Part shown: piece by piece, positions 13,501-27,700 of the stretch
How the letters are laid out: every line of letters begins with the position of its first letter
How positions within the stretch are numbered: the first letter of the stretch is position 1
Assembly: GCA_013365325.1 (NCBI GenBank)
Contig: JABVXV010000007.1
Span: 248,001 to 312,000, forward strand
Direction of reading: 5' to 3'
Origin: Dipetalonema caudispina
Taxonomy: Eukaryota > Nematoda > Chromadorea > Rhabditida > Onchocercidae
Length of the DNA stretch: 64,000 nucleotides
Position numbers and translations under genes: made by a program
The notes under the pieces: generated by a model
The model's database searches: none
Told to the model about the DNA's origin: nothing
Seen by the model: only the letters and a program-made list of their open reading frames with translations

Positions 13501-16500
13501 ATGATAATGACGAATTGCTGAAGTATATGCGAAAACTTTTTATCTTCAATCATTTTAAAATAGCTGTCATCCGTTTTGAGGTCTTTTGAAAAAGTTAAGT
13601 AAGTTTTTCTGAATTATTTAGATTTCTCACTCTAATGATAGAAACAATTCCTTCCTTTATGCTGCCCCACCGATGAATGTACTTTTGTCTGAGTTATAGA
13701 AAATTAGCTTAGATCATGGATAATGTCGCATATTGAAATCGAATTTCTAAAGATTTTGGAGTTTGATCTATTTACCCACAAGTTCATAAATATTTATTAT
13801 ATTTCAGTAAGGTGGACATTCATCTATGATTGCTGAACAGCTGACCACAATTCTTGTCTGTCAAAGTTTAAAAGCTTAGGCTTTGAAGTCAGCTATGAGT
13901 GCATACGGAACATAATGAATCTCTGACTGGTAGCTTTTTGGAAAAGTTATGTTGTTTTGCTTCTCTTTTTCCTCTATTGCTGACTAATCGATCGTTTTAT
14001 AATCGTTTGGTATTTTTAAAAACTGTAAACATAATTATAATTTTTGAAGGAGCGAAAAGAATCGTAAAAGAGACGGAAATGTAATGAAACTGTTATGTAT
14101 CGATGATTTTAAATTTTCCAACTTATTCCTTCCATATTGTATATTACTCCTTCCGTGATCACTTCAACAAACGGAAATATTTTTCAAGTAAATCGGAACT
14201 TAGAATTCTACTCTTATCCGTTGCATAAATGTACTAGAAAGACTTTAAGCCTTCAGTCCATGAAACTTCCCAAATCTCATTCTATTCCATTATCAGTTAC
14301 AAATCTGGTATATTTAATCATTACTTTTGCGCCATATTTACTCATCACGCCATAAATGAACCAATATGAGATATTTAATTATTTATTTTTGCTTGCAAAG
14401 GGTAGAGAAAAAAAATTAAATATTTTGAAGAGTAATTTAAAAGAAGTTTACGATAGACAGGAGATTTAAAGAAAGTATACAAAGGCTTTACTTATTTGCT
14501 AATGCTAATAAAATAAGAGTATGTGCCATCGAATGAATAAATTTTTTTATTTATTGTATAAATGATTAAAACATCATTAGAATACAAAGATGAATTGTTT
14601 AATTAAGTTAACTAGACAATTAGAAACTTCCCAGATTAAAAGAGTTTTGAGGTTACTTTGTAATATTAAATGTAACTTCAAACAGTTTTTAAGTAACAGA
14701 ACAAAACTCGAGAAATTTTAAATTATCCAGCAAGGTGAGAGTAAAGGTATTGCATCTATCTGATGGTTGAAATATTCCATCCATGGAAGTAATAAATCAT
14801 GCAGTTGCTAATTATACAGTCAATAAATGAAAGGAATCTTACTGTTCATATTTAAAAAGATATTTGATAGGGAATTTATCGAAATTCTTTGAGTGATTTC
14901 AAAGAATGAAGAAAATCCTGAAGAATATATATGTTTGCATGATACATGACAGCTGTCTTTTTTCTTTTCATTTTTCATTCTTTCCCACCTTTCATAATAT
15001 CTTTCAAAAGGTTGAAGAAGTTTCAAACGAATGTCAGAAACGATTAAAATTCATTACTTTTGAGGTATCTCAAAATCATCAAAAAATTTCTGCTACATGC
15101 TATCAAATTATCGTTAAGGCCTATTTTATAATGCATCATAGAATGTCATCAATTACTTTATGTAATTGTATACTGAATAATAACTTTCTCAGTACCATCG
15201 ACTTTGGCTAACGGCTGTCTCTCTCATACCTCCAATCGTTAAGTAAATTTACCTAAGTATTTCTAATGAACGGACAATGCGTATCTTCTCAAAAATAAAG
15301 TTATCCCATATTTCTAACAATTGAAAAAAAAGTGTACATATATCCAATATTAAACTAAGGAAATTTAAATCTTAAAATTGAGTGTTATTGAAATAAAGAC
15401 CTAATCACTGGATGAAAGAACAACAATAAAGTATAAATGATAAGAGTAAAAAATTGAAATGTGAAACGTTATCAACAGAAATTTTCAAGATTTCAGGTTT
15501 TCAGACATTTTTAGAGTTTCTTTGATAAAAAGTAGCAATAAGTGAGAGCTACTAAATCTTACTCAGTTTTACACACAGATGTATCGGAAATGAATGATAC
15601 ATTCATCGAATAGAATAAAAAAAAAAAAAGAATGAGGATGAAAATAGAGGCCAAGAATAGCAAATGGCTAATTGGTAAGTAATAATAATTGATGAATTTG
15701 ATTGGGAATAGGTGTCTGGAAGCTTCTGTTTCTTGTGTATTTCCTGAGATGTCTAATGGGAAGATAAGTTTTTGCAACAAGTTCAATTCACTCTTCTTTT
15801 CTAACCTCTTCCTCATTACTCCACTATTATCAAATCAGATGACAATGCATGCCATTTGCCGATCGATGGATCAATGAAATGTTTGACGGATAAATCACCA
15901 AGAGCATAAGCCTTACTCGATCAACAAAATCTCCCATTTGCTTGTTTATGTAAGATGAAGTGTGTATGTATGCATATATTGGCTGTCTAACATTTTCATT
16001 GTTTGTTATGTATTTTAATGCATGGATTTTGAGTAATGTTAAAGAACAAGAATTTACGGCGGTATACTAAATCGTAAACAAAACACTAGCCTGACGAAAT
16101 ACGTTAAAGTGAAGCTGTGCTATTCAGCTGAACTTTTCTCCAATACTAATTTTGAATTTATTGTTAGCTAGTAAACTATTCCGATAAGTCATTATGAATA
16201 AATTAGACATTCTCAACTTAGAAATCAAATTTGTTGATGTGAATACATGCAATGCTTTAAGAAAATTGATCGTCTGAAAAATGAACATACATGAATTGGC
16301 TAATTTTAAATGTAATTCATAAATTTACTGCTCATTTTATTGGCAAAATATTCAGTCTAGCATCATTCCTGTTAATTCATCATTTACTAACAGTAATATA
16401 AATTTCACCACTACGATTATCATTCATGTCATCAATAGTGAAACCACGAGATTTTAATATCTCTTATTACAACTATTGATGATCTTATTAAATTCATTGA

Positions 16501-19242
16501 TAACATTTTATCAATGAGGTGTGATTAATATTGATATACCAAAGGATATATTATGTGTTAGGAGTAAATTAATTCATCTTCCTAATGATAAAAGTGCTAT
16601 ATTCATTAAGCATGAAAATATAAATGAATTGAATTAATTTAGATAATTTAGTTGTGATTCAAGAGTTTGAAATATCTGAATTTAAACAACATTCAAATTC
16701 TAAAAAATTTAAAGACATTGCCATGCGCTAATATGTAGCGATAAAAAATAAGAGTATAGAATTTATTTTAGAAAGAAAAATTTGTACTTTGCTATTTTTC
16801 AAATAAATTTGAATTTATTTATCCATTGAACAGTTTTAGTGATTTTCTGACGTAAAGCATTTTTTTTTTTGCTTAGTAAAAAAGTTCGAAAATTTCGATG
16901 AAAGATTGCAACACTTTTAGAAAAATACGCTTAAACAACAAATTTTAGCAAAAACTTTCAAAGCGATAAAATATTTTTCAAACTAACACAAAATTTATTT
17001 TGTTAGAAAACAAAATTATTGATTGGTTTTGGAATTTGTTTTTTTTTCCCTCTTTTATTTTTATTCAGAGTGGAACAGAGCTTCTTAAACTATAGTACTG
17101 ACATTCACACTTGCAAAGCACGATCTATTTGCAGATTTCGCACAAAGATATTATATCAATTATCAATCTTCTTTCAACCTTTCATAGCTTTTTCAACAAA
17201 CAATATTCAGGTGCATTTGCAAATTGAAATTAGCCAATGAGAAATAATTTCAACACATCTCAGGCTTAATTTCAAAAGAAGAATCATTTATCTTTAACCG
17301 ATTATGCTATAAGCTGGCTAAAACAAGCAATAAGCATACCATCTGTAATTCGTAAATGAAACGAAATGTTTTGAATAATTTCTGTTGTAATGTTTTTTTT
17401 TTGTAAACAGATTATGCTAGAATCCCTTTTAAATTGTTTATCAGTCGAAAAATGCGTTAGATTAATTAAATAAGCCTGGTCATACTAAAAGCACATTAAA
17501 ATATAGACTGTGTTTTCCTGTTATTAATCATAGCTTTATAGATTGGAATTTTTAACCCCCTATGAATTTTGAAATCGAATTTCAACTCATATTTTATATT
17601 TGTGTAAAAATACAATAATTTCTTCTTTACCTTTTGTCATCCTGTTCTTGATTTCTGATAAAAGTGATTCGATTTTTGAAAATTTCGATAGATTACCTGT
17701 GTAGACAGACTTTGAGATAGATCACAGAAAATTGTATGCTTTTGGGGATCGAATTTAACTTATTTTTTTATTTAGCAAATTGAGAAGTATGAATTAAGCA
17801 TAAAAGAACCATTATTTTTGGAAATTTCGGCAGTGCTGCTCTGACGTATTGTTGTTTCGATTCAGAAGTTCATTATGTCAAAAAAATAAACGGTGAGGAC
17901 AAATGTCCAGCACAAGTAGCAAATAAACACAACTTTGACAGCTATTACTTAATGCAAATATTTGCTAATTTATTAAAATTTACTAAAATTGGTTTTAAAA
18001 ACAAAAAATAAATAAATCGGATCAAATATCTTGAAATGCAATTCTTTGAAATCGATGCATTTTACTAGATATAGGAAGAGCAAAATTACAGAAACAATTA
18101 ATTACTCTCAACAAGAAGATTTTCTATTCAATTTAATTTTTGTGCCTGTTATTTCAATTTGTTATTAGCTTAGCAACTTGGTCATTAGCTTCATTACTAT
18201 ATTTCAGAACTTGCTCATTTAATTATTTGGTTTTTAGGGTTTTCAGATTCTTCAGCAAAAATGTACAGACAGGAAATCGATCAGTTTTTGAACTTATAAT
18301 TTTGTCATTTTTTTCTTTTTTTGTTCATATAAAGTCTTTATTTCAGTTCATTGCAGAAAGCGATAAATTCAATTTTGCGTGTAGGCCTATTTAATTCGAT
18401 TTATCCCATTTGTTTTCAAAGCCAACTGTCACTTTACAAATACTCCCCAAGTTATAATTTGATTCCTTGTGTTTGCTAATTATAGCATAAAATATCAGAT
18501 CCATTGGTCATTTATGATAACGCTTATTATGTCAATTAAAAGTTATCTTATAAGTTGGAAATTACGGAGCAGAAACAAAGATGAAATTATTGTAACCAAC
18601 AATGGAATATTTAGGTAGCCTTTTTTGAATACCTGAATAAGCTGTTTAAATACTAATTAAACTGTGCGCATGGTATAGTTCAGAACACAGTTGCTTATAA
18701 ACCAAAATTTTAGGATCAGGAGTCGTAGGTATATTTTGTATAGTGATCCAAAAAATTCGATATATTAATGTGTCTTATTAATTAACCACCTCAATGTGCA
18801 AATCTAATCAAGTATTCCAAGTATTTCGATTAAGGATTTATTTTTGCTTTGATTACTAATGCATATTTGATGAAGATCGGTTTAAATCAATATTTATTTA
18901 AATGAATATTTAATGACGATAAAATTTAAGTCAATAAGCAGGACAATTGGAAAATTGGCAATGATTGATATGAAATAATATTAATTGCTCATAACTCTTA
19001 TACATTGAATTATTTATTCATTTTCTTAGATATTTATTTACTCATCCAACAGATCTTCTTGATAAGCATGCATCACTTCTTTGAATACAATTTGGCACAA
19101 TCGATTGCACAGATAACATAAAATAATCTTTGTATGATTTTGAAAATATTATCGTGTAAATTACAAATATTTCAAAAAATTTACAACGATTTAAAAATTT
19201 CTTTATAGTAAACTAATTTATGAATAATTTAATTTCAATATA
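10575..19242. other. 8.7-kb stretch without a supported gene
   Basis: AT-rich sequence with short chance open frames on both strands. The minus-strand gene at 8994-10574 lacks its 5' part, so some of this could be its introns, as long introns are common in neuronal or membrane-protein genes of filarial worms. Weak minus-strand patches (near 11700-11860 and 13170-13280) show open frames after AG but do not fit the phase required by the next exon. No RNA gene or mobile element was recognised. Confidence 0.5.
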
Positions 19243-20444
19243 TCACGATGAAGCCGAGGTAGATGATGATGACGATTTTGTCATTCCGGAAGCATCATCT
19301 GCAGCTGCTGCTTTCCGGCTTCGCAGATAGCTGGAAAGGGAAAGCAGATTGCTCAGCGAATTGATGTTGTCTTGATTACCGTAACTACCGTACATAGCAG
19401 GGTAGCTGCTGTATGTAACCGGTAATGAATAACTTGTCTCCAAATCTGAATGACTATTACTGTTATAGGTATTTGGAAATCTTCCTAAATTAGAGTATAC
19501 ACTGTAAGCAGAAGGTAATATGTAGGTTTTGTAGCTTGTGTCTGGTAGCGAAGAATAGGAATTGTAGATAGCACTGTTTCCGGAAATACCGTAACTTGTA
19601 CCAGTGCTTGCTGATGCACTGGGAACTGTATTAAACCCAGTACTTGGTGAACAATTATTATTGTAGCAATTGATATATCCATTTCCGGTACCATAGTTTC
19701 CAGTAGAACCATAAGCATTATTCCAGGACATTCCAATCTAGAAGATTTGAGGACCTGAGAGTTTAAAAAGGATGAAATGATTTCAAAATTCCTTTCTTGA
19801 CTGAATAATAATATGATTATATAAAATATATTCAGGACGTAAAACTATCAAAGTAAAAAATAGCTAAAACATACTTTAGAGGGGGACCCGTAGTTCAGAG
19901 TATTACTGGTTTCGGTATTGCGATAACTTGAACCGGTACCGTAGTCATTCGTACCATAGCCATAGCTGTTACTTGGAGTGATGAAAGCATTGTTTGTTGG
20001 CAATGAATATAAGTTTTGACTAGCCAAATCTGAATTTGCGGTATTCGACGAACTTACTGCAACTTTTTTTTTTAATAGAACGAAATTTTACAAAGTGATT
20101 TATTTTTTAGTGAATCAAATCTTGAGTTTCGTACCTAATTTCAAAGTATATTTATTTGACATGTTATAAAGAAACTATTGTAGATATTTTCTTTTTGCTC
20201 ACCAAATGTTAAAGAAAGATAATAAATGACATTAACAGATATCATTATATGCATATTAAGATGTGAAATTTCAAGAAAAAATTAAATTGGTACCATAATT
20301 ACCACCACCGTAACCGAATCCTCGCGAAATTGAACCGCTATTACTCAATGCACAAGTGGAACAGTAGCCATTACCACCATAACCTAACTGACCGTTGCAT
20401 CGTTTAGATGCAAAAACTGTGACAGTAAATATCAAATGGAACAT
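19243..20444 (-). CDS. secreted Ser/Tyr/Gly/Asn-rich protein
   Basis: Three exons on the minus strand, 20444-20294, 20056-19875 and 19737-19243, join in phases 1 and 0 to give 275 residues. The product begins MFHLIFTVTVFASKRCNG, a short hydrophobic signal peptide ending near residue 15, then a Gly/Tyr-rich segment with four cysteines in the first 40 residues (CNGQ, CSTC pattern). The remainder is low-complexity Ser, Tyr, Asn, Gly and Thr with repeated motifs such as SSY, YGTG and NYG, and the C-terminus is an Ala- and Ser-rich tail. This composition is typical of extracellular structural proteins of nematodes (cuticle, eggshell or microfilarial sheath); that role is inference. No catalytic domain is visible. 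The start is the only ATG before the signal peptide and lies 14 nt after a T-rich AG. Confidence 0.8.
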
Positions 20445-20457
20445 ATTTGATTGGGAG

Positions 20458-20472
20458 GCTAAAAAAAGTCGT
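20458..20472 (-). promoter_or_regulatory. putative trans-splice acceptor
   Basis: On the minus strand a run of seven T followed by AG (AG at 20460-20459) lies 14 nt before the ATG of the Ser/Tyr-rich protein. No upstream coding exon is needed, so it is more likely a spliced-leader acceptor than an intron end. Confidence 0.45.
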
Positions 20473-23400
20473 TAATTTGTCAGGCACCAAAAATGGTGTT
20501 TCATACAAATGTAAAACGCTTCGATTGGATTATTTATTGATTATCGAGTTTTTGGACAATTTATACTTGTTGAAAGTAAAACGATGTATTTTCAATTCTT
20601 TTTAATTCGGATACCACTTACAAGGTAAGAAATCTTAATGGAGCCAATCAGAAGTTGAGTAAAAAGCGATAGTATTAAGGTAAACAGATTATGAATTAAT
20701 GAAAAAAACTTAGATTAAAAACTGATTTTTAATTTGGCCAGATATATATTACTAGCAAGTAATCAGGCACTTTCTTTGCGGCGAATCAAAATAGTTTTTT
20801 GATGTGAGAAAGTGATTTACTGAAGCCAGAACCGAGCCAAGAAGATAGAGTAAATCCGAAAGAAGTTAGCGATTTTTGAAATCTCAAATTTTCGAAATCT
20901 AGTTGGAACTCCTATACCATCACTTTTGATTCTTGTTTAATTTTACTAGGCAACGCTAACTTTAAATCATAAAATCGCCCTTCTCTAATCAAATAGCTTT
21001 AAGTATTTTCAAAGTGAAATACGAAATGAATGTGAATGATGGTAGCTACCCAATCAGACTTTTATAAAGCGGTCAGCCAACCGGCTAGTCTATGTCCGGT
21101 TCAAGAGAGAAGGTGGGATCTAACATTGACTTTTTGAATTATAGTTGTTAAGTCAATTTAACTGGTCTTTTCGACAAAGATCTGTCCATCTGCATGCAAA
21201 ACAGACACTGTTGTCATTCTAAGTAAATGCATGTATGTCTTGCAAAATGACCTGTGCATTGGTCAGGGAGATTACATCAAAATGAAATAACTGACGAAAA
21301 AGAAGGGATACTGATTTTAATACTGCTATTGCCTTTACCATTACTATGGGAAAGTTTATTTTTACTTTCTTCTTTTTGCTCTCACACTCATCTTTTGTCC
21401 AGAAATTCAATTCTCCATTTAGTGACCTAAATTCTGGTCAGGTAAAAAATATACCTCCCTTTTCTTGTTACTTATTAAACAAACATCATAAAAACTTTTC
21501 TGAAATAATTTTGTTTACAGAGGGAAAATTCGAAATCCAATTTGAATGGACGATGTTTAAACGAGAAACTAGATTTTACATAAAGCATCTTATTTTTATT
21601 GAAAGTGCTTTTGACTTTCTTGAAATTTTTCCTCCTTTCGACGAAATTTTTCTCTTTTAACATTTTTCTAATATAAATTTACAGATAAAGTTTTAGGTGC
21701 AAATAGTGAAGTTACAGTTATTTTTTGACAATTTCGAGAAGTATCGAGTGACCAGTATATTTTCAAATTGTTTTGAAGTGTCCATGTGGTTCTTCATTTG
21801 AATCACTGTTTATAAATTTATTCTAAATGGTGAAAACTTTTGATTTTTTGGAAATTTTTAAGTAATAATAACAATTATCATTTGCTTTTCGTAAATTGAT
21901 GGTGATTCGACGAAGATTCTCGACTTCTTCATTGAGTATGTCTTCATTTTGCAATGAAAGGAATTCCACATATTGCCCTGAAAATTTTCGACACCATTAT
22001 GAAGGAAATTTTTTCTTAATAAAATTATTCAAAAAAAATATAATTCTAAGGAAACAAAAAGATGCTTTACATCTTTTTTACAAAGGCATAAAGAAATTAT
22101 ATTTCACTTTATAGTTCATTCTTCATAGAGAAATACTTAAATTCCCATTATAGAGAATATAATGCAAGGAGATTAGCTATAAATAGAACAAATTCCATAA
22201 ACTGAAATACTCAAACCATAAACAAACAAGACTTAATAACCGACAATAAATTATAATGAAAGATAAACAAATGGGCATGATTAAAACATCCAAATAAAAG
22301 TTGTGAAATTTGAAATCTATAGAATATTCAATTTAATATAAAAATGGCAAATTTCTTTCACTGCTTTCAAAAACAATTGAAATTAATGTGAAAAGAAATT
22401 GTTGTTTAAAAATTTGTTCAAAAAGATCACCAAAAATTTTATTTCCCGGTGATCTAAAGCTTTCACAAGAAGAATGATTCATTATTGATTATTATGTTTT
22501 AAGGTATCAAAAAACGAGAACCGGTACCAGTTTCTTCAATTTGCTTTAGCAGTTTATTTGTTGACCAATTTCTTCTCTCATTTAAATTTATGGGCCTGTT
22601 TAAGGAGGAAGGAAATTTGTGTCCACTTCTCTTATTCAGCAATTCCACAAGCACTTCAATTTCCATTCCTTATTTGATAACTTCCCATACTACTAATTAA
22701 TGATAGACTAATTATATTTCTTTACTCTTTGAAATACTCAGAATTTTTCTTTCAGAATTGAATTTTGTGCTGAAATCTTGCATGAATATGAAATATTTAA
22801 ATCGATAATACGGTAAAGTTGTTATGATCTGAAAGAATAACAGATGAAAAAGTGAATGTCGATAATTTTAATTAAAATGCGAAATTGGCACAAATAAAGA
22901 ATTTATCCCAGATTTAGTCTTTTGAGATTACATCAAATTTTATTATATCCAATGTAATTACGAGAAAACGAGGACTCGATACAAAAGTGTATCGTAGGCA
23001 TTTGCATCGATCAATGTGGGGGGATGCATATGCAACGCAGCGCGGAAAATAACTTCTTTTTCGAGTTTCTGCCATCCGGAAAAGAATATTCAGAATAATT
23101 CAAGTTACCCAAGTTTGGAAATTTCCAAAACTTGAAAAAAAAATCTTCTTTCTGCATTGAATTGATAAAACTTTTCGTCCACATTCCATTACTTGCAATT
23201 TCCTACCGGCTAATTCTAATTTAGATTTCACAAATTCATTTCTAATCATATTCAACTTAACAATTGCAAAATTAACAATTCCCAACATTTTTAAAACAGA
23301 ATTTATTTTCGCTTCATAAACATGGTATAATGTAAGTTTTGTATCTAACACTTAAATTTTATATTTTTTTTAATACCCGTTGAATATTTGTAAATCCATT

Positions 23401-23551
23401 TAAAGGAACCTCATATCATGAATAATTTTGTGATTTTTCAAAATATCTGAAAACGAAAAATTAGATATTTGAAATCTGTATTATTTAGATTGAAAAGAAT
23501 TCAATGTTGGTCAGAATGGAATCTATGAATAAGCAAAATAATTAATGTGTC

Positions 23552-23627
23552 ATTGAAAATTGTTAATGAATTTGTATCATTACAACATATCTGCTGTAAC
23601 GATACGAATTCATTAACAATTTTCAAT
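23552..23627. repeat. near-perfect inverted repeat, 33-bp arms
   Basis: Arms 23552-23584 and 23595-23627 are reverse complements at 31 of 33 positions and are separated by a 10-nt loop (ACATATCTGC). Transcribed from either strand, one of the two mismatches would become a G-U pair, so the RNA would fold into a long continuous hairpin. A further partial copy of the arm end (TAACAATTTTCA) follows at about 23631. The size is that of a precursor microRNA or of the core of a small palindromic element. No target-site duplication was identified. Confidence 0.8.
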
Positions 23628-24477
23628 CGTTTAACAATTTTCAGTCAATTGAGTAAATCTGTCTTCTTCTTCTCATTCCATTTCTTCTGCGAACGATGCA
23701 TACTAACTTAGCTAATTAATTTCTTATGCTATGTAAAGCTATCATTTCCATAGTTTGAATGGATATTGTTCCTGCTGATAAAAATTGTTGAAAATAGCAA
23801 AGCAATTGTGAGTTTTCATAGAGTTAAAGGCTTATTTCTATTGCTATGATATTCTTTTGATTCAATCAATGTGAAACATTTGGTGGCGTGTCGAAAAAAC
23901 ACAGATAAAAGTAGTTGGTGTGTTGAGAAATCTTTGAGAGCTATTATAGAATCACCAAAATGATTGTTGATAGAAAGTATAGCTAATAGATGGGTGGGAC
24001 AAGAGCGCTTCATTCTCGTCGCAAGCGTAATAAATTTAAGCTTAACATCTTTTCTGTGTTTATCGTTTGTTGTTAAGTCATTTATTTCTCTGCCATCATC
24101 AAACAAATAAATCAAATGTATGGTATATTAAATTCATATGCGATGTGATTAATTTATTTCCTATTTGATTTGTTTGAATGCTTACTTTCATGTTGCCATT
24201 TAAATTCTTTTATTGTTCTTCTTCTCTTCAAGTTTTTATCAAAAATTATATTTGTTTATTCATATATTTAAATGCTTACATAAAAAGCCATTAAATATCA
24301 GTGTTTTAAAGCTAAAAGAATGCTTTCAACTGATACACTCTTTTCCCTATTATCTATTATGGCATGTTTTTTCTTTTTTTTTTTTTAGAAAAATTGTTTA
24401 ACAAAAAATAGAAGGAAGAAATTTTTTATGTAATCATTGTGTAGTATGACAATTGTACCATTTGTCGCCTCTTTTTC

Positions 24478-24544
24478 TTTCATTTTATTTGTGACATGAA
24501 ATAATTCCATCGACTGGTTTTCAGAACATCAGTTTCGTGGCAGT
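24478..24544 (+). repeat. direct repeat copy 1 (upstream of SLC19 gene)
   Basis: About 66 bp with clear similarity, roughly four in five bases, to 25031-25096. Shared blocks include ATTTGTGA, ATGAAAT and AGAACATCAG followed by GGCAGT. This copy lies upstream of the SLC19 start codon. Confidence 0.7.
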
Positions 24545-24701
24545 AATTGTGATACGAAGAAGGACCTCGTTTTTTGAACTTTGAACTAATAAATAAGTAA
24601 CGATATCTGTTAACGATTTGTGGACCAATATTTTGTAATTTATATTTGTTCGTTGAAATCCAAATATTCAATTCAATTTGGTCGTGAAACATTCATTTAC
24701 T

Positions 24702-24708
24702 TATAAAA
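24702..24708 (+). promoter_or_regulatory. TATA-box-like element
   Basis: TATAAAA lies 46 nt before the proposed ATG (24754) of the SLC19 transporter. The match is exact, but in such AT-rich DNA it could be chance. Confidence 0.35.
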
Positions 24709-24753
24709 GCAGAGAAGGTTTCTTCGCAAATTAACTAATAAATTGATGAAAAA

Positions 24754-27700
24754 ATGTGGCATTTTCTAACGGTGCTGATTTGTTTCTATGGATTCATTAA
24801 AGAATTTAAAATTGGCGAGCCTTTTATTTATTTGTATCAATCTGAGGTGTTGAACTTAACACGAGAACAACTTACAAATGAGGTTCGTATTGTATATCAT
24901 TCAAAGAAACTATTGCACTTTAGCGATAATGTCTCTAAACATCTTTTAGTGGAAAATTTTAAATTTCTCAAAAATTAATCGATAGTTTTGTGTTAATTGC
25001 GAGCAAACTTTTATATTGCCACATTGCTGTTTTCATTCTATTTGTGATATGAAATGATCTACCGATTGATTTCAAGAACATCAGCTTCATGGCAGTTTCA
25101 GGTTTATCCATTCACCGCTTATAGTTATTTACTATCATTGATACCAGTATTTTTGCTTACCGATCTGACACTTTATAAACCGACGATGTTATTGGAAGTT
25201 ATCGGACAAACCATTTATCGGTTTGTTTCATTCATCTTTTCCCGAAATTTTCCTCAGAAATTCAAAATCAAATCGCCTTGTATATTAATATATATCATGT
25301 TTCTGTGCATCTGGGTACATCTGTTTTTTTTTTTTTTTTATTTTTCCGATATCATCAAACCCTAAAGTGGACAATTCAATCTACACAAATTTTTAATTTT
25401 AGTCTAATTCAAGTTTAACACTGAATTTCATCTATCATTCTTTCATCAAACTTCCCTCATTTTCATATTTCAAGTTTCTAGCGAGCTTTTCGTCTAAATT
25501 GTGAGAATCCAACTTTTTGACAAGTATTCGTACCCAAGTTAATTAATTGTTTGCCCACAAATTTGCTTGTTTCTATAAACTTCTTGACATACCTTATTTA
25601 AATTTATTAAAAATTTTTCGTTCCTTATGATTTCTTCAAATTTTCGGGTTTTATTTGAAAGTTGCTGAGAAATGTTTAGAGGTACATTGGTGTTCTTTCC
25701 CGCAGTGTGGGCGCAAAAACTAGGAATGATGGTTTTTGGAACAGCATCTGCTTCCGAAATAGCTTTCTTCTCTTACATTTACTCAAAATCGGAAAAGGAT
25801 CAATATCAAAAGTAATTATTATGATTATAAGAAATGATACCTAATTTATACTGAATTATAGTTAAAGGTTGAAAGCTAGACCATTGCTGATAAAAGAATT
25901 TTATCATTCTTTAGTTTTATTCGTGACTCTAACTGATTTTTTTGATCCTCTTACTAAGCCCAAGTATCAATTATTGATTTTTCCTTTCAATATATTCATA
26001 TGATCATGCAGATTAACAAGCTATTCGAGAGCAGCAGTAATGTCTGGACGTATGATAAGTTATTTATTGGCTCAAGCAATTATTCTTACGGGAATTGGAA
26101 CTTTTCGATCTTTACAATGTATAGGTTTTGGTGTTCCATGTTTTGTTGTTATTCTTGCTATATTTCTACCAAATGTACAATGGAAGCAAGTGATTATCAG
26201 ACTTACCGATTCGAAAAACAAAGGTTATTAATTAAGTAATTCGGATTCAGATACCATAAATTCATTTTCTAATAAGTCTCTTATTTTCTTATTTCTCACA
26301 AATCTTTTTTGACAGTTTGATTTCTAACAATTAGTGTTCTTCCAGAGATGGCTGTTGAGCAGTCTGATTTACCACAGACATACGGTGCATACGTACATTA
26401 TCAGTTATGTCGAATGCGTCACAATATACCTCGTATCTATCAGATTGCTGCTATTCGAAAATGGTCCATATGGTGGGCACTAACAACATGCATGTCACTT
26501 CAGGTATTCATAGAATATACCTATCATAGATATCTCAGAAATCATATTCATACTGAAAGTATACACTAATAATGCTAATATCACTTGCATGAATGAAATA
26601 TTCGCAAGTCAGTGAGTAATTTGTAATATAAGCGCAAAATGAAGGTTGCTCAATATGCTCAATCACTTTGGGGTGAAGTACAACGTGGTGCCACGAATCC
26701 ATTGAATGGTTTCGCGGAAGCTGCTTATACTGCTACAGGTAATTAAATATTTACTAGAAGATTTTAGAATTTTAATTGTTATAACAAATCATATATGGAA
26801 CAGTCACAAAAGACATGCATAATTGGGTAATAGTTTTGGAGTAGCTTCCAACAATCTCAGATGATAAATTTAATTTTTATGTAGAATAGGCAACTTCTAA
26901 CCAATTAATAACAGAGTTTTATGTCCAGAAAAAAATCAATAAAGATTGAACGATTTGGTATCAAGTGATGGTCTTTATCTAATTATAATTGGCCTGATTG
27001 CAAATTTCAGCAGCAACATCAATTTTAATATTGGGTCTAGCTAAAATAAATTGGGATAAATGGGGTGAATTAACGTTAGCAATGATTTCGTTGATTGATA
27101 CGTTGATATTAATCACATATTCACAAGCACAATCTATATGGATTATGTATGCATGCTATATTGGCTATCGAAGTTTGTATCAAGTGATGATTACCATTGC
27201 TCAGTGAGTTAGCTAATTTAATTTAGTTTTAAAATCTAACAGAGTTGCTTGCTAGAAATGATCTCTTTTTTTTCTCTTTAATAAAATATTAATTTGTTTC
27301 TAGTGGCAATCAAATTACTCGACTAAAAAGGAAAAAATCATCCCTAAATTTAATTTAAATTCAATTTAGTTTAAAAAGTGCACACATCCAGAAATAATTC
27401 TTACTTTTACCTTATAAAAATATATTAATTTCTCGGATTTTGTGAGAGAAATATAAAATACTTATTGTTGACATAAGACTGTGGTAGTTGTAAACCACTG
27501 TATCACGCCTAATGGGACTTCAACTTCCTGTATGTGTTGATAAGACTGGAAATGCAATAAGGTGGTACTTATTCAAAAAATAATATAAGGATTTATATTT
27601 CCCTATAAAAATAAAATTCTTAAATATACAGTAAGTTATTTGAGGAAAGATATGTTTAATTCCATTAGAAAAACTGTAGTGAATCTTATAGAATTTATGA

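Larger units (their letters stand above)
20473..24700. other. 4.2-kb intergenic region
   Basis: Lies between the 5' end of the Ser/Tyr-rich gene (minus) and the 5' end of the SLC19 gene (plus), so it must hold both promoters. No coding exons were supported. A short plus-strand frame near 20815-20880 (LLKPEPSQEDRVNPKE) is coding-like but isolated. The region contains the hairpin at 23552-23627 and the first copy of a 66-bp direct repeat. Confidence 0.55.

Noticed and set aside
23816..24115. 99-codon open frame on the minus strand.
   Set aside because: No family, signal, or neighbouring exon in phase; consistent with a chance frame in AT-rich DNA.
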